Part shown: one piece after another, positions 7,336 through 15,531 of the stretch
Layout: every line of letters starts with the position of its first letter
Numbering within the stretch: position 1 is the stretch's first letter
DNA from: Spirosoma montaniterrae
GTDB taxonomy: Bacteria; Bacteroidota; Bacteroidia; Cytophagales; Spirosomataceae
Direction: 5' to 3'
NCBI RefSeq assembly: GCF_001988955.1
Contig: NZ_CP014263.1
Coordinates: forward strand, 4,310,001-4,374,000
Length of the DNA stretch: 64,000 bases
Notes under the pieces: model-generated
Seen by the model: only the letters and a program-made list of their open reading frames with translations
Databases searched by the model: none
Told to the model about the DNA's origin: nothing
Translations under genes and position numbers: made by a program

Positions 7336-8742
7336 ATGAAAAAGCAACTACTCGTCACGTCTTTCCTCTTCCTTTCTTCCCTTGCAGAAGCCCAGACCAT
7401 TCTGAACCGCGACCCACAAATTGCGGAATTGGTGACGCAAATTTCTGCCGATAGTTTGCGGGCGCACATCAACGGTTTGGTCAGCTTCGGAACGCGGCAC
7501 ACGCTCAGCGTATCCACGCCGGGCGCATCCACGCCGGGCACCACTACTGCCCCTAAAAAAGGTATTGGCGCGGCCCGGCAGTGGATTCTGGGTAAATTCC
7601 AGCAGTACGCCAGGCAATCGGGCGGGCGCATGACGGCCTCGCTCGACACCTGGACGCTCCAACCCGACGGTCGGCGCATCGATAAACCCGCCGACATGGG
7701 CAATGTGATGGCCGTGTTGAAAGGTACTGACCCCACCGATACGCGTGTGTTCATTGTGCAGGGCCACATGGACAGCCGCGTCTCGAACGTGATGAACCGC
7801 GAGGCCGACGCGCCCGGTGCCAACGACGATGGCTCTGGCACGGCGGCTGTGATTGAACTCTGCCGGGTATTGAGCCGGGCGCAGTTTCCGGCTACGATTA
7901 TTTTTGCTACGCTGACGGGTGAAGAGCAGGGTCTGCTGGGGGCAGAACACCTCAGCGAACGGGCCGTGAGAGAAAAGTGGAACCTCGAAGCCGTGCTGAA
8001 CAACGACATCATGGGCAGCAACCACAGCAACGAAACGAATATTATCGACAATACCCGCCTGCGCGTGTTCAGCGAGGGTCTACCCGCCAATATGCTCAAA
8101 GACACAACGGGTCGCATTGCCCAGATCAGAAACTTCGGCAACGAAAACGACGGGAAAGCACGCACCCTGGCCCGCTATGTGAAAGAACTCGGCGAACGCT
8201 ACGTCGAAAACCTGGAGGTGGTGCTGATTTATCGCAACGACCGCTACCTGCGTGGGGGCGATCATACGCCGTTTGTGCAACGCGGATTTGCCGCCGTGCG
8301 CCTGACCGAGATGAACGAAAATTACAACCATCAGCACCAGGACCTGCGTACCGAAAACAATGTAGAGTACGGCGACTATGCCAAACACATGGATTTCGAG
8401 TATCTGCGTAAAAATACGGCAGTCAACCTCGCCACGCTGGCAAACCTCGCCAAAGCCCCCGCCGTACCGCACGACGTGCGCATCGACGTGCGTAACCTGA
8501 CCAACAGCACTGCACTCTACTGGCAGGCTCCGAAGACAAGCGGAGCGGCCTCCCGCAACGTGAAGGGGTATTACGTGCTGATGCGTGAAACGCACTGGCC
8601 GTTCTGGCAGAAAAAATTCTTCACCACCAAACTCGGCATGACCCTCCCCTACTCAAAAGACAATTATTACTTCGCCGTGCAGTCCGTCAGCGACGACGGC
8701 AACGAAAGCCTGCCCGTGCTGCCCGCGCCAAATCTGCGGTAG
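7336..8742 (+). CDS. Secreted M28-family zinc aminopeptidase
   Basis: A 468-residue exported metallopeptidase. The signal peptide is MKKQLLVTSFLFLSSLAEAQ (1-20). The M28 zinc and catalytic residues are visible: His144 in VQGHMDS, Asp164 in GANDDGSG, the Glu pair 196-197 in TGEEQGLLG, Asp224 in LNNDIMG and a late His in GGDHTPF. Residues of about 375-468 resemble a fibronectin type III domain. The segment STPGASTPGTTTAP (about 60-73) is a small internal repeat. It probably trims peptides in the periplasm or outside the cell. A second M28 enzyme lies at 34483-36024. Confidence 0.88.
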   Translation: MKKQLLVTSFLFLSSLAEAQTILNRDPQIAELVTQISADSLRAHINGLVSFGTRHTLSVSTPGASTPGTTTAPKKGIGAARQWILGKFQQYARQSGGRMTASLDTWTLQPDGRRIDKPADMGNVMAVLKGTDPTDTRVFIVQGHMDSRVSNVMNREADAPGANDDGSGTAAVIELCRVLSRAQFPATIIFATLTGEEQGLLGAEHLSERAVREKWNLEAVLNNDIMGSNHSNETNIIDNTRLRVFSEGLPANMLKDTTGRIAQIRNFGNENDGKARTLARYVKELGERYVENLEVVLIYRNDRYLRGGDHTPFVQRGFAAVRLTEMNENYNHQHQDLRTENNVEYGDYAKHMDFEYLRKNTAVNLATLANLAKAPAVPHDVRIDVRNLTNSTALYWQAPKTSGAASRNVKGYYVLMRETHWPFWQKKFFTTKLGMTLPYSKDNYYFAVQSVSDDGNESLPVLPAPNLR

Positions 8743-8748
8743 TCGTGT

Positions 8749-8756
8749 TATCTTTG
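8749..8756 (+). promoter_or_regulatory. -7 element TATCTTTG upstream of the TumE-type module
   Basis: A perfect match to the Bacteroidota -7 consensus TAnnTTTG, 20 nt upstream of the start at 8777 and just after the M28 stop. No clear -33 TTG is found at the right distance. Confidence 0.5.
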
Positions 8757-8776
8757 TCTCTAAACAGTAGTACGCT

Positions 8777-9094
8777 ATGACTGCCTACGCCAATTTATCG
8801 GTTTCCGAAGACATTATCCGAGACCTCGGCTACCAGACTATCGACGATTTTTTACGCATACAGGCTCGTCGTGCGCTTGAGCAGAAAATAAGTTACTATC
8901 AAAGCCGGGTCGATTTCTACGAACGGAAGTATGGTATGTCATTCACGGAGTTTCGGCAACGGATACAGAACGCTGCCGATGAAACGCTGGCACCGTTCAG
9001 CGTTATTGAAAAAGAGGACGATGATAACGACTGGGACGACGCGCTTGATTTTATAAGAATTTACACCGCCGACCTGCTCCGAATCAGACCATGA
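8777..9094 (+). CDS. Putative antitoxin partner of a TumE-family toxin
   Basis: A 105-residue protein, probably cytoplasmic. It has a helical, charged N-terminal half (DDFLRIQARRALEQKISYYQSRVDFYERKYGMSF) and a very acidic patch (EKEDDDNDWDDALDF, about residues 78-92). I do not see a known DNA-binding motif. Its stop overlaps the next start by 4 nt (ATGA), the usual arrangement of antitoxin then toxin. The role is inferred from the partner. It has its own -7 element upstream. Confidence 0.6.
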   Translation: MTAYANLSVSEDIIRDLGYQTIDDFLRIQARRALEQKISYYQSRVDFYERKYGMSFTEFRQRIQNAADETLAPFSVIEKEDDDNDWDDALDFIRIYTADLLRIRP

Positions 9095-9435
9095 ATGAGG
9101 CTGTAGAGCCATTTAGCTCATTTATTCGGCTGAGTAGGTTTGCTATTGAGCAGGCTGGTCCTAAACGTATCGAGCGTTGTGAACTTGTGTTTATCGACGA
9201 TACAAGGCTGGTTGGCTATGAATCGCGAATGGGTGCTAAATTTAAATATACTTACCAATGGATGAACAGCGACAATCAGACCTTGTGTCGCTGGGATAAC
9301 ACGCCCCATTTTCCTCAGTTCAATACTTATCCGTTTCACCGTCATGTGGGCATTGACGAGACGGCAGAACCATTCGCTAACGTATCTCTTGCAGATGTAG
9401 TGGCGTTTGTTACCCAACAAATTGCAATCTCCTGA
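9091..9435 (+). CDS. TumE/DUF6516-like toxin
   Basis: A 114-residue protein resembling the TumE toxin-antitoxin family (DUF6516). The typical order is present: a strand-rich start (RCELVFIDDTRLVGYESRM), the aromatic KYTYQWMNSDNQTLCRWDNTPHFPQFNTYPFHRHVG block, then an ETAEPFANVSLADVVAFVTQQI helix. The RWDN.PH..PHH-like segment is the family hallmark. It is translationally coupled to the preceding small acidic protein. The target is not known from the sequence. Recognition is from memory of the family. Confidence 0.65.
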   Translation: MNEAVEPFSSFIRLSRFAIEQAGPKRIERCELVFIDDTRLVGYESRMGAKFKYTYQWMNSDNQTLCRWDNTPHFPQFNTYPFHRHVGIDETAEPFANVSLADVVAFVTQQIAIS

Positions 9436-9531
9436 CTTAGGCTTTATTAGGATAGTGCGACACCCGCCCAGCAAAGGGGTAATCTGCCAGGAACAACTCC
9501 TTTTAGCGGAAAAACAAAACCCTTCTCCGCT

Positions 9532-10698
9532 ATGCAACGTCTCGGTTTACTCGTCTGGCTGCTTTTCAGTAGCGGTTGGGCAATGGCCCAGCGCACCAAC
9601 GTGCCCTTCAACGGGCTGGAAATGAACCTCGGCAACCTGTCGCGGTTGTCGAATGCTAAAACCCGGTCGATTAGTCCCGAAAATTTTACGGGCGAAAAAG
9701 GCAAAGGTGGTATGGACGAACCCACCGACACCCGCCCCAACCACGCTAACGCCAAAAACGAAGCCCGCGACCTGGGCCGGGGCTGGAAACTGAACCCATT
9801 TATAAAAGTGGCCGCTGGCGAAACCTTTACGCTGGCCGACATCAGCGGGCCGGGAGCCATTCAACAAATCTGGATGACGCCCACCGGCAACTGGCGGTAC
9901 TCGATCTTAAGGGTTTACTGGGACGACGAAAAAGAGCCATCTATCGAAGTGCCCGTCGGCGACTTTTTCGGGATGGGCTGGGGCGAATATGCGCATCTTA
10001 ACTCGCTGGCCGTGAGCGTTAATCCGGGTAGCGCGTTCAACTGCTACTGGACCATGCCGTTTCGGAAACGCTGCCGGATCACGCTGCAAAACATTGCCGA
10101 GAAAGATGAAATGCGGTTGTATTACCAGATTAATTACACGCTCACCGACGTACCCGACGACGCGGCTTATCTGCACGCGCAGTTTCGGCGCACCAACCCA
10201 AATACGTACAAAAAAGACATTACGCTCATCGACGGCATTCGGGGCAAAGGGCATTACGTGGGGGCTTACTTAGCCTGGGGCGTAAACAACAACGGCTGGT
10301 GGGGCGAAGGTGAAATCAAGTTTTTCATGGATGGCGATACCGACTTCCCAACCATCAACGGCACCGGCACCGAAGACTATTTCTGCGGGTCGTACAACTT
10401 CGACCGGGGTGGGCAGTATGTGCCATTTTCAACGCCGTATGTGGGGCTGCATCAGGTGATTCGGCCCGATGGCACCTACAAATCGCAGCAGCGGTTTGGC
10501 ATGTACCGCTGGCACATCATGGACCCGGTTCGGTTTGAGAAAGACCTGCGCGTAACCATTCAGGATTTGGGCTGGCGCAGTGGCGGGCGGTATCTGCCCC
10601 AACTCTCCGACGTAGCGAGTACCGTATTCTGGTATCAGGCCGAGCCGCACGCGCCCTTTCCGAAACTGCCTGCCAAAGATGAACTGGAAGTGAATTGA
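9532..10698 (+). CDS. GH172 (DUF2961) glycoside hydrolase
   Basis: A 388-residue secreted enzyme with signal peptide MQRLGLLVWLLFSSGWAMAQ. DUF2961 proteins are now GH172, acting on fructofuranosidic or arabinofuranosidic linkages. Family marks are GPGAIQQIWMTP (106-117), VGDFFGMGWG (142-151), NNGWWGEGEIKFFMDGD (253-269) and NGTGTEDYFCGSYNF (276-290); the Glu residues in the last two blocks match the conserved acidic pair. The length is typical and I see no carbohydrate-binding or anchor domain. It is preceded by about 95 bp without obvious signals. The substrate cannot be predicted. Confidence 0.82.
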   Translation: MQRLGLLVWLLFSSGWAMAQRTNVPFNGLEMNLGNLSRLSNAKTRSISPENFTGEKGKGGMDEPTDTRPNHANAKNEARDLGRGWKLNPFIKVAAGETFTLADISGPGAIQQIWMTPTGNWRYSILRVYWDDEKEPSIEVPVGDFFGMGWGEYAHLNSLAVSVNPGSAFNCYWTMPFRKRCRITLQNIAEKDEMRLYYQINYTLTDVPDDAAYLHAQFRRTNPNTYKKDITLIDGIRGKGHYVGAYLAWGVNNNGWWGEGEIKFFMDGDTDFPTINGTGTEDYFCGSYNFDRGGQYVPFSTPYVGLHQVIRPDGTYKSQQRFGMYRWHIMDPVRFEKDLRVTIQDLGWRSGGRYLPQLSDVASTVFWYQAEPHAPFPKLPAKDELEVN

Positions 10699-10811
10699 CC
10701 AAAATTAATTTGGCAAACAGTCATACGGGCGTAACGAGATCGAACGTTTTTTGCTAACTTACCAACGCTTAGTTTGTTAACAATCTGATTTACTCTTAAA
10801 GTCTTTCTTGT

Positions 10812-11279
10812 ATGAAGCGTTTAGTATACCTATTTAGCCTGCTTGTGGCCCTCACAGCGATGCAGGCTTGTCAAAAAGATGATCCCGAACCTACTCCACC
10901 CGTAGTAGGAAGGTGGACGTTGGAACGTGTTCGATTCTCTGGTTATCCCGCCCCATTTACGTCACTAAATGCTGACGAGACTCCAAGCCAATATGGCCTG
11001 TCAGGATCATTTTCGATAAAAGCCGATAAAAACTTTGATGAAACATTTGGTGCAAATGGCCGAATTGTTGATTTAAAAGGTTCATGGGAACTGAGCAATA
11101 ACCAGTTGCAACTGAAATACGATACAGGCGATGATGAAACGTATGAATTAGATACATCGCGCGAACCAGCGAAGTTAATATCAACCGCTATTTCAGCCGT
11201 TGACACCCTTCGTAATCCGCAAACGAATGTTGTACAGGCTGTACCTTTCAAATACCAATTTGTGTATTCGAAGCAGTAA
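10812..11279 (+). CDS. Lipocalin-like lipoprotein
   Basis: A 155-residue lipoprotein. MKRLVYLFSLLVALTAMQAC is a lipoprotein signal with Cys20, followed by QKDDPE, the acidic export signal that sends Bacteroidota lipoproteins to the outer face. The mature part (GRWTLERVRFSG..., GSWELSNNQLQLKYDTGDDETYEL) has the alternating pattern and GxW start of lipocalin-like domains. It is more AT-rich than its neighbours and stands alone, with a terminator right after it. Function unknown. Confidence 0.65.
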   Translation: MKRLVYLFSLLVALTAMQACQKDDPEPTPPVVGRWTLERVRFSGYPAPFTSLNADETPSQYGLSGSFSIKADKNFDETFGANGRIVDLKGSWELSNNQLQLKYDTGDDETYELDTSREPAKLISTAISAVDTLRNPQTNVVQAVPFKYQFVYSKQ

Positions 11280-11296
11280 CAATTAATGTTCCGCTA

Positions 11297-11338
11297 AATA
11301 CCCTGACTTGCTCATTTTGTATGGAGTCAGGGTATTTT
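11297..11338 (+). terminator. Terminator after the lipocalin-like gene
   Basis: A 12-bp perfect stem AATACCCTGACT/AGTCAGGGTATT (11297-11308, 11325-11336) followed by a short T run, 18 nt after the stop codon. The remaining gap up to 11512 is AT-rich and shows no other clear feature. Confidence 0.75.
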
Positions 11339-11512
11339 CATTTACAGTGTATTTTACATAAAGCACTATTTTCAAAATATTATTCTTATCTCAATCTGCT
11401 TTTCCGCTATTTATTTCCTATTTTTCGAGAATCAGCCGAATACGAATTAATCGCAACAACCTGTAATTGAAACGTTTAATTTTATCTAAGAAAACACCAA
11501 AACACTACAGAT

Positions 11513-12769
11513 ATGTCTTCTCAATTCTCCCGTCGCGACTGGTTGCGCGTTAGCGGTTTGCTCACAGCCGGGCTTGGTTCGGGGTTGCGTTTTGCCAAAG
11601 CAGCCCCTTCGGTCGGGCGGGGGCAATCCAGCCTGGGGCAATCCAGCCTGGGGCAATCCAGCCTGGGGCAATCCAGCCCGGGGCAATCCGTATTCGTCAA
11701 TGAATTTGCTACCCTGGCTACCCCGCCCGATCTGCCCAAGCTGCGGGCGCGGCTACTGGCAAACGAAAACCCGCTCGGTATTGCGCCCAGTGCCAAAGAA
11801 GCCTTAGTGAAAGCCGCCGAAATCGGCAATCGCTACTGCTGGATGGAGTTTGCCCAACTCAAGCAACTCATCGCCACCGATGAAGGCGTGAAGCCCGAAA
11901 ATATTATGGTCACGCCCGGCTCGTCGGACGTGCTGATGGCGGCTGCGGCTCACTACGCCAAAAACAGCGACCAAACGCGGCCCGACCGAACGGGACCCGG
12001 CATCATTCTGACCAGTGCCATGACCTACGACGACCTCCTGGAACGGGCGTCGGATTTTGGCGCGAAAATCGAGGCCGTGCCAATGACCAAAGACTATAAA
12101 TACGATCTGAACGCCATCCAGGCGAAACTCACGCCCGATGTTAAGCTCGTTTACATCGTGAACCCTAATAACCCGACCGGCACGGTGGTTCCGGCGGCTG
12201 ATCTGGAAGCGTTTTGCCGGGCCGTTGCGCCAAAAGTGCCGGTCTTTATCGACGAAGCCTATATCGACTTCTACGAACCTGCCGAGCGGCCCCGGCTGGG
12301 TAAGCTCGTATCTGAGGGACTAAACGTGATTCTGGCCCGCACGTTCTCGAAAATTCACGGATTTGCGGGGTTGCGCTTAGGCTACGCCGTTGCCCAACCC
12401 GACACACTCAAGTCGCTCCGCCAGTATACCAACGGCGAATTTGCAGTAGGCGTTACGACCATCATGGCCGGCATTGCCAGCTACAAAGACAAAGACTGGC
12501 AAAACCACTGCCGCGCCGAAAACGCCAAAGCCCGCACCTACACCACAAAAGCACTGGCCGATATGGGGTACGAGGTCATACCGTCGTCGGCAAATTTTAT
12601 CCTGTTCCCGATTCGGATGAAAGCCAAATCGTTTAGCAATCAGATGTTTGCCAATGGTATCGGCATTCAGACCCGCGAGTTCAATGGGCAACCTTATTGC
12701 CGCGTCAGCGTTGGCACGATGGACGAGATGGCGATGTTTATGGATACGTTCAAGAAAGTTGTTGGATGA
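11513..12769 (+). CDS. Tat-exported PLP aminotransferase (histidinol-phosphate aminotransferase-like)
   Basis: A 418-residue fold-type I aminotransferase of the HisC-like group. The N-terminus MSSQFSRRDWLRVSGLLTAGLG..A is a twin-arginine signal (Arg7-Arg8). A GQSSL tandem repeat follows (about residues 37-59). The catalytic body begins near residue 80 with LLANENPLGIAPS. PLP-binding features are TPGSSD, VNPNNPTG, FIDEAYIDF, the Schiff-base Lys280 in ARTFSKIHGF, and RLGYAV. Tat export fits a cofactor loaded in the cytoplasm. The last 4 nt overlap the start of a Tat-exported amine oxidase. Its periplasmic substrate is unknown; a cytoplasmic histidine role is unlikely. Confidence 0.85.
   Translation: MSSQFSRRDWLRVSGLLTAGLGSGLRFAKAAPSVGRGQSSLGQSSLGQSSLGQSSPGQSVFVNEFATLATPPDLPKLRARLLANENPLGIAPSAKEALVKAAEIGNRYCWMEFAQLKQLIATDEGVKPENIMVTPGSSDVLMAAAAHYAKNSDQTRPDRTGPGIILTSAMTYDDLLERASDFGAKIEAVPMTKDYKYDLNAIQAKLTPDVKLVYIVNPNNPTGTVVPAADLEAFCRAVAPKVPVFIDEAYIDFYEPAERPRLGKLVSEGLNVILARTFSKIHGFAGLRLGYAVAQPDTLKSLRQYTNGEFAVGVTTIMAGIASYKDKDWQNHCRAENAKARTYTTKALADMGYEVIPSSANFILFPIRMKAKSFSNQMFANGIGIQTREFNGQPYCRVSVGTMDEMAMFMDTFKKVVG
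11621..11690. repeat. 15-bp tandem repeat in the aminotransferase linker
   Basis: Unit GGGCAATCCAGCCTG occurs three times exactly (11621-11665), then once with one change (11666-11680), then as a partial copy (11681-11690). It encodes GQSSL-GQSSL-GQSSL-GQSSP-GQS. The copies are almost identical in DNA, so the array is young and likely to vary in copy number. It lies between the Tat signal and the enzyme fold. Confidence 0.95.
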
Positions 12770-14328
12770 CCCGTCGTGATTTTATAAACCAAACATCAGC
12801 CAGTTATGCGGGCCTGCTGGCGTGGGGATTGCTCCAGCCCGCCCCGGCTTCGGCCCTGAAAGCAGCCGCCAACGGTAGGCGGGAAAATGGTAAACCGCGC
12901 ACGGTGGTGGTGTTGGGCGCGGGTCTGGCCGGGCTGACAGCCGCCTACGAACTGGGCAAACTCGGCTACGATTGTACGGTGCTGGAGGCCCGCAACCGAA
13001 CCGGCGGGCGCGTCTGGACCGTTCGGGGCGGCACCTCTGAAACCGAACTCGGCGGCACCCCGCAAACGTGCCGCTTCGAGGAGGGCCATTATTTCAACGG
13101 CGGAGCGGCCCGGATTCCGCACCACCACCAGCTTACGCTGCACTACTGCCGCGAGTTGGGCCTACCGCTCCAGATTTTCAACGGCAACAACGAAGCCGGG
13201 TTTCTGTACAACGATCAGCCCGATAGCACGGGACCGCTGGCGAACCGGCGGCTACGCATCAAGGAATACCACAACGACATGCGCGGCTACACCGCCGAAC
13301 TGCTCACCAAATCGCTTGATCAGAGCGCGTTAGATCAGCAGCTCACGAAAGAAGACATCGAGAAACTAATTGATTTTCTGAAGAATGAGGGCGATCTGAA
13401 CACGGCCCGTCTGTATAAAGGCACCAACCGGCGCGGCTATAAATCCAATCGCGAACCCGGCGCGGGGCAATCGCCCGGCGAACTGACCGACCCCTTCGGC
13501 CTGACCGACCTGCTGCGATCAGGCTTTTCGCAGCCCGTGTTCTATAACGTTGGTGATTACATCTACGAACAACAAACCACGCTGCTACAACCCGTGGGCG
13601 GTATGGACGCTATTCCGAAGGCATTCGAGAAGAAATTAGCCGGTAAAATTCAGTTCAATGCGCCCGTTACCGAGTTGCGGAAGACCGAAAATGGCGTTCG
13701 GGTGGTGTATCAGAAAAACGGCAAACCAACCGAATTGAGTGCCGATTTCTGCGTTTGCACACTGCCGCTGCCCATGCTCAAAAACCTCGACTCCGACCTG
13801 TCGGGGGCGGTGAAGCGGGCGGCTGACTTTGTACCGTACATCAAAACCGGCAAAATCGGGCTGCAATTTAAACGGCGGTTCTGGGAAGAAGACGACTGGA
13901 TTTATGGCGGCATTTCGCGTACCAACATGGACATCAACCAGATTTGGTATCCGTCGTTCGGATTTCAGGGTAGCAAGGGCGTACTGATTGGCTATTACAA
14001 TTTTTATGGCCGGGCCGAAGCTGTGGGTGCCTTACCCGTGGCCGAGCGGGAGAAACTGGCTCTGGAGCAGGGCCGTAAAATTCACCCGCAGTATGCCACC
14101 GAGTTTGAGAACTCGTTTTCGCTGGCCTGGCACCGGATTCCCTACAGCGGGGGCGGCTGGGCTACCTATGACGACGCGATACGCAAAAAACACTACCCTG
14201 CTCTGCTGGAACCCGATGGGAACATCTATTTGGCAGGCGAGCATACTACTTACCTCACCGCCTGGATGGCTGGGGCGTTCACGTCGGCCCGGCGGGCTGT
14301 TGAGGCCATAACGGCGCGGGTGGGCTAA
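12766..14328 (+). CDS. Tat-exported flavin amine oxidase
   Basis: A 520-residue FAD enzyme of the monoamine/L-amino-acid oxidase family. The ATG at 12766 overlaps the preceding stop (ATGA) and gives the Tat signal MTRRDFINQTSASYAGLLAWGLLQPAPASA; the longer in-frame start at 12697 would bury it. The dinucleotide fold VVVLGAGLAGLTAAYELGKLG..VLEARNRTGGR lies at about residues 45-85, and the C-terminal FAD contact is GNIYLAGEHTTYLTAWMAGAFTSARRA. It is probably exported folded with its cofactor. Coupling to the aminotransferase suggests that both act on the same amine or amino acid outside the cytoplasm. Confidence 0.87.
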   Translation: MTRRDFINQTSASYAGLLAWGLLQPAPASALKAAANGRRENGKPRTVVVLGAGLAGLTAAYELGKLGYDCTVLEARNRTGGRVWTVRGGTSETELGGTPQTCRFEEGHYFNGGAARIPHHHQLTLHYCRELGLPLQIFNGNNEAGFLYNDQPDSTGPLANRRLRIKEYHNDMRGYTAELLTKSLDQSALDQQLTKEDIEKLIDFLKNEGDLNTARLYKGTNRRGYKSNREPGAGQSPGELTDPFGLTDLLRSGFSQPVFYNVGDYIYEQQTTLLQPVGGMDAIPKAFEKKLAGKIQFNAPVTELRKTENGVRVVYQKNGKPTELSADFCVCTLPLPMLKNLDSDLSGAVKRAADFVPYIKTGKIGLQFKRRFWEEDDWIYGGISRTNMDINQIWYPSFGFQGSKGVLIGYYNFYGRAEAVGALPVAEREKLALEQGRKIHPQYATEFENSFSLAWHRIPYSGGGWATYDDAIRKKHYPALLEPDGNIYLAGEHTTYLTAWMAGAFTSARRAVEAITARVG

Positions 14329-14345
14329 TCAATAAACATACAACC

Positions 14346-15341
14346 ATGAAAAACAACGTACTCTCCTTTCTGTTCTTCATTGCCTGCGCCATAGCAACGC
14401 AAACCATCAGCCAGCGCGTTTGGGCGCAGTCGTCGCCGGGTAGCATGACCCTCGATCAGCTTAAAGCGGTGAAAGCCATTAAAATTGCCAACCTCGACAA
14501 AGACACCTATCTGAAATCGGGCGGGTTTATTTTGGACCGTTACGAAGAACGCCCCGCCTACGTATTTGCCTACAGCGACGGCATTACACGCAAGATTTAC
14601 CTCTACAAAGTGTATGCCGCCGACGATACCAAAGACCTCGGCCTGCTGGCAATCTACAAAAACGAAAAATCGGGCGAAGTAAAGCCGTTCGTGGTGCCGG
14701 GAGCCTCGGCAGACCGCAAAGCCTGGGACGCCTACATCGATGATTTAAAATATGTGGGTGAAAAAGAACCCGGTCTGATGTCGGCCCTGACGTTCGTACT
14801 GTCGCGCGAGATGGCGAACCTGCTGGCGGGCGGCACGGGCAAAACTGACGAGGGCGGTGCAAAGAAAAAAGAAGAATATAACTTCTGTTTCGCGTCCGAC
14901 GCGCCCATTACAATGGCCGACGGCACCGCCAAAGCTATTGCCAATGTAAAAACGGGCGACGTTGTGCTGGGCTACAATCCACAAACAAAAACCGTTACGC
15001 CTACCCGCGTTACCCGCATCGATACGCACACGGGCCAATTTGCGCTAACGGGCGTGTGGCTTGTTCCAGCCAACGCGCTCACCGCCGACATACGCCAGAT
15101 TCAAACCCGGCCAACGCTATTTGAGGCTACGCCCAACCACCCGGTGCTGACCAACACGGGCCGCAAACCACTCGGCGAGGTAAAAGCAGGCGAGTTGCTT
15201 TACCAGATCGAAAACGGGCAGTCCATGGCGTATCGCGTTGCTGGCGTCGACAAAGTAACACGCTGTGTAGAAACGGTTTATAATCTGGCAACAGAATCGG
15301 GCGCGTATGTCGTGCATGGCGCGGTTGTATTAGACAAGTAA
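14346..15341 (+). CDS. Secreted protein with C-terminal Hint (intein-like) domain
   Basis: A 331-residue exported protein; signal peptide about 1-28 (..RVWAQS). Residues 30-165 form an unassigned domain (LDQLKAVKAIKIANLDKDTYLKSGGFILDRYEERP..). From Cys181 (FCFASDAPITMADGTAKAIANVKTGDVVLGYN) to the end is a Hint domain: nucleophile Cys, the block-B-like TPNHPVLT with its His, and a C-terminal YNLATESGAYVVHGAVV. The usual terminal His-Asn and downstream extein are missing, since it ends in LDK. Family knowledge suggests self-cleavage at the Cys by N-S acyl shift, but not splicing. It follows the amine oxidase by 17 nt. Confidence 0.75.
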   Translation: MKNNVLSFLFFIACAIATQTISQRVWAQSSPGSMTLDQLKAVKAIKIANLDKDTYLKSGGFILDRYEERPAYVFAYSDGITRKIYLYKVYAADDTKDLGLLAIYKNEKSGEVKPFVVPGASADRKAWDAYIDDLKYVGEKEPGLMSALTFVLSREMANLLAGGTGKTDEGGAKKKEEYNFCFASDAPITMADGTAKAIANVKTGDVVLGYNPQTKTVTPTRVTRIDTHTGQFALTGVWLVPANALTADIRQIQTRPTLFEATPNHPVLTNTGRKPLGEVKAGELLYQIENGQSMAYRVAGVDKVTRCVETVYNLATESGAYVVHGAVVLDK

Positions 15342-15380
15342 ACGCAGGCATTTTTCACCGGCACGATGAAGTCCTCGCGC

Positions 15381-15414
15381 CAGAACGCCCCGGTCAACTG
15401 ACCGGGGCGTTCTG
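15381..15414 (+). terminator. Terminator after the Hint-domain gene
   Basis: A perfect 16-bp stem CAGAACGCCCCGGTCA with a 2-nt loop and TGACCGGGGCGTTCTG, 40 nt after the stop, followed by GTTTATG. It is very stable, with only a weak T tract. Confidence 0.8.
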
Positions 15415-15452
15415 GTTTATGCTAAACTTTTTGTAGAATTAACCCAAATCGA

Positions 15453-15483
15453 TTGCCCAATCTAAAGCAATCCCGTACTTTTG
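15453..15483 (+). promoter_or_regulatory. Promoter of the thiolase operon
   Basis: TTG at 15453-15455, a 20-nt spacer and TACTTTTG at 15476-15483 fit the Bacteroidota promoter pattern well. The start codon is at 15532, leaving a leader of about 40 nt. Confidence 0.6.
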
Positions 15484-15531
15484 TTCGACTAAAAACAGTA
15501 TGCACGCATACTACTTTTTCAGAGAGAAGCT

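Noticed and set aside
11621..11690. CRISPR array
   Set aside because: The units are directly adjacent with no spacers and lie within an open reading frame; no cas genes are present.
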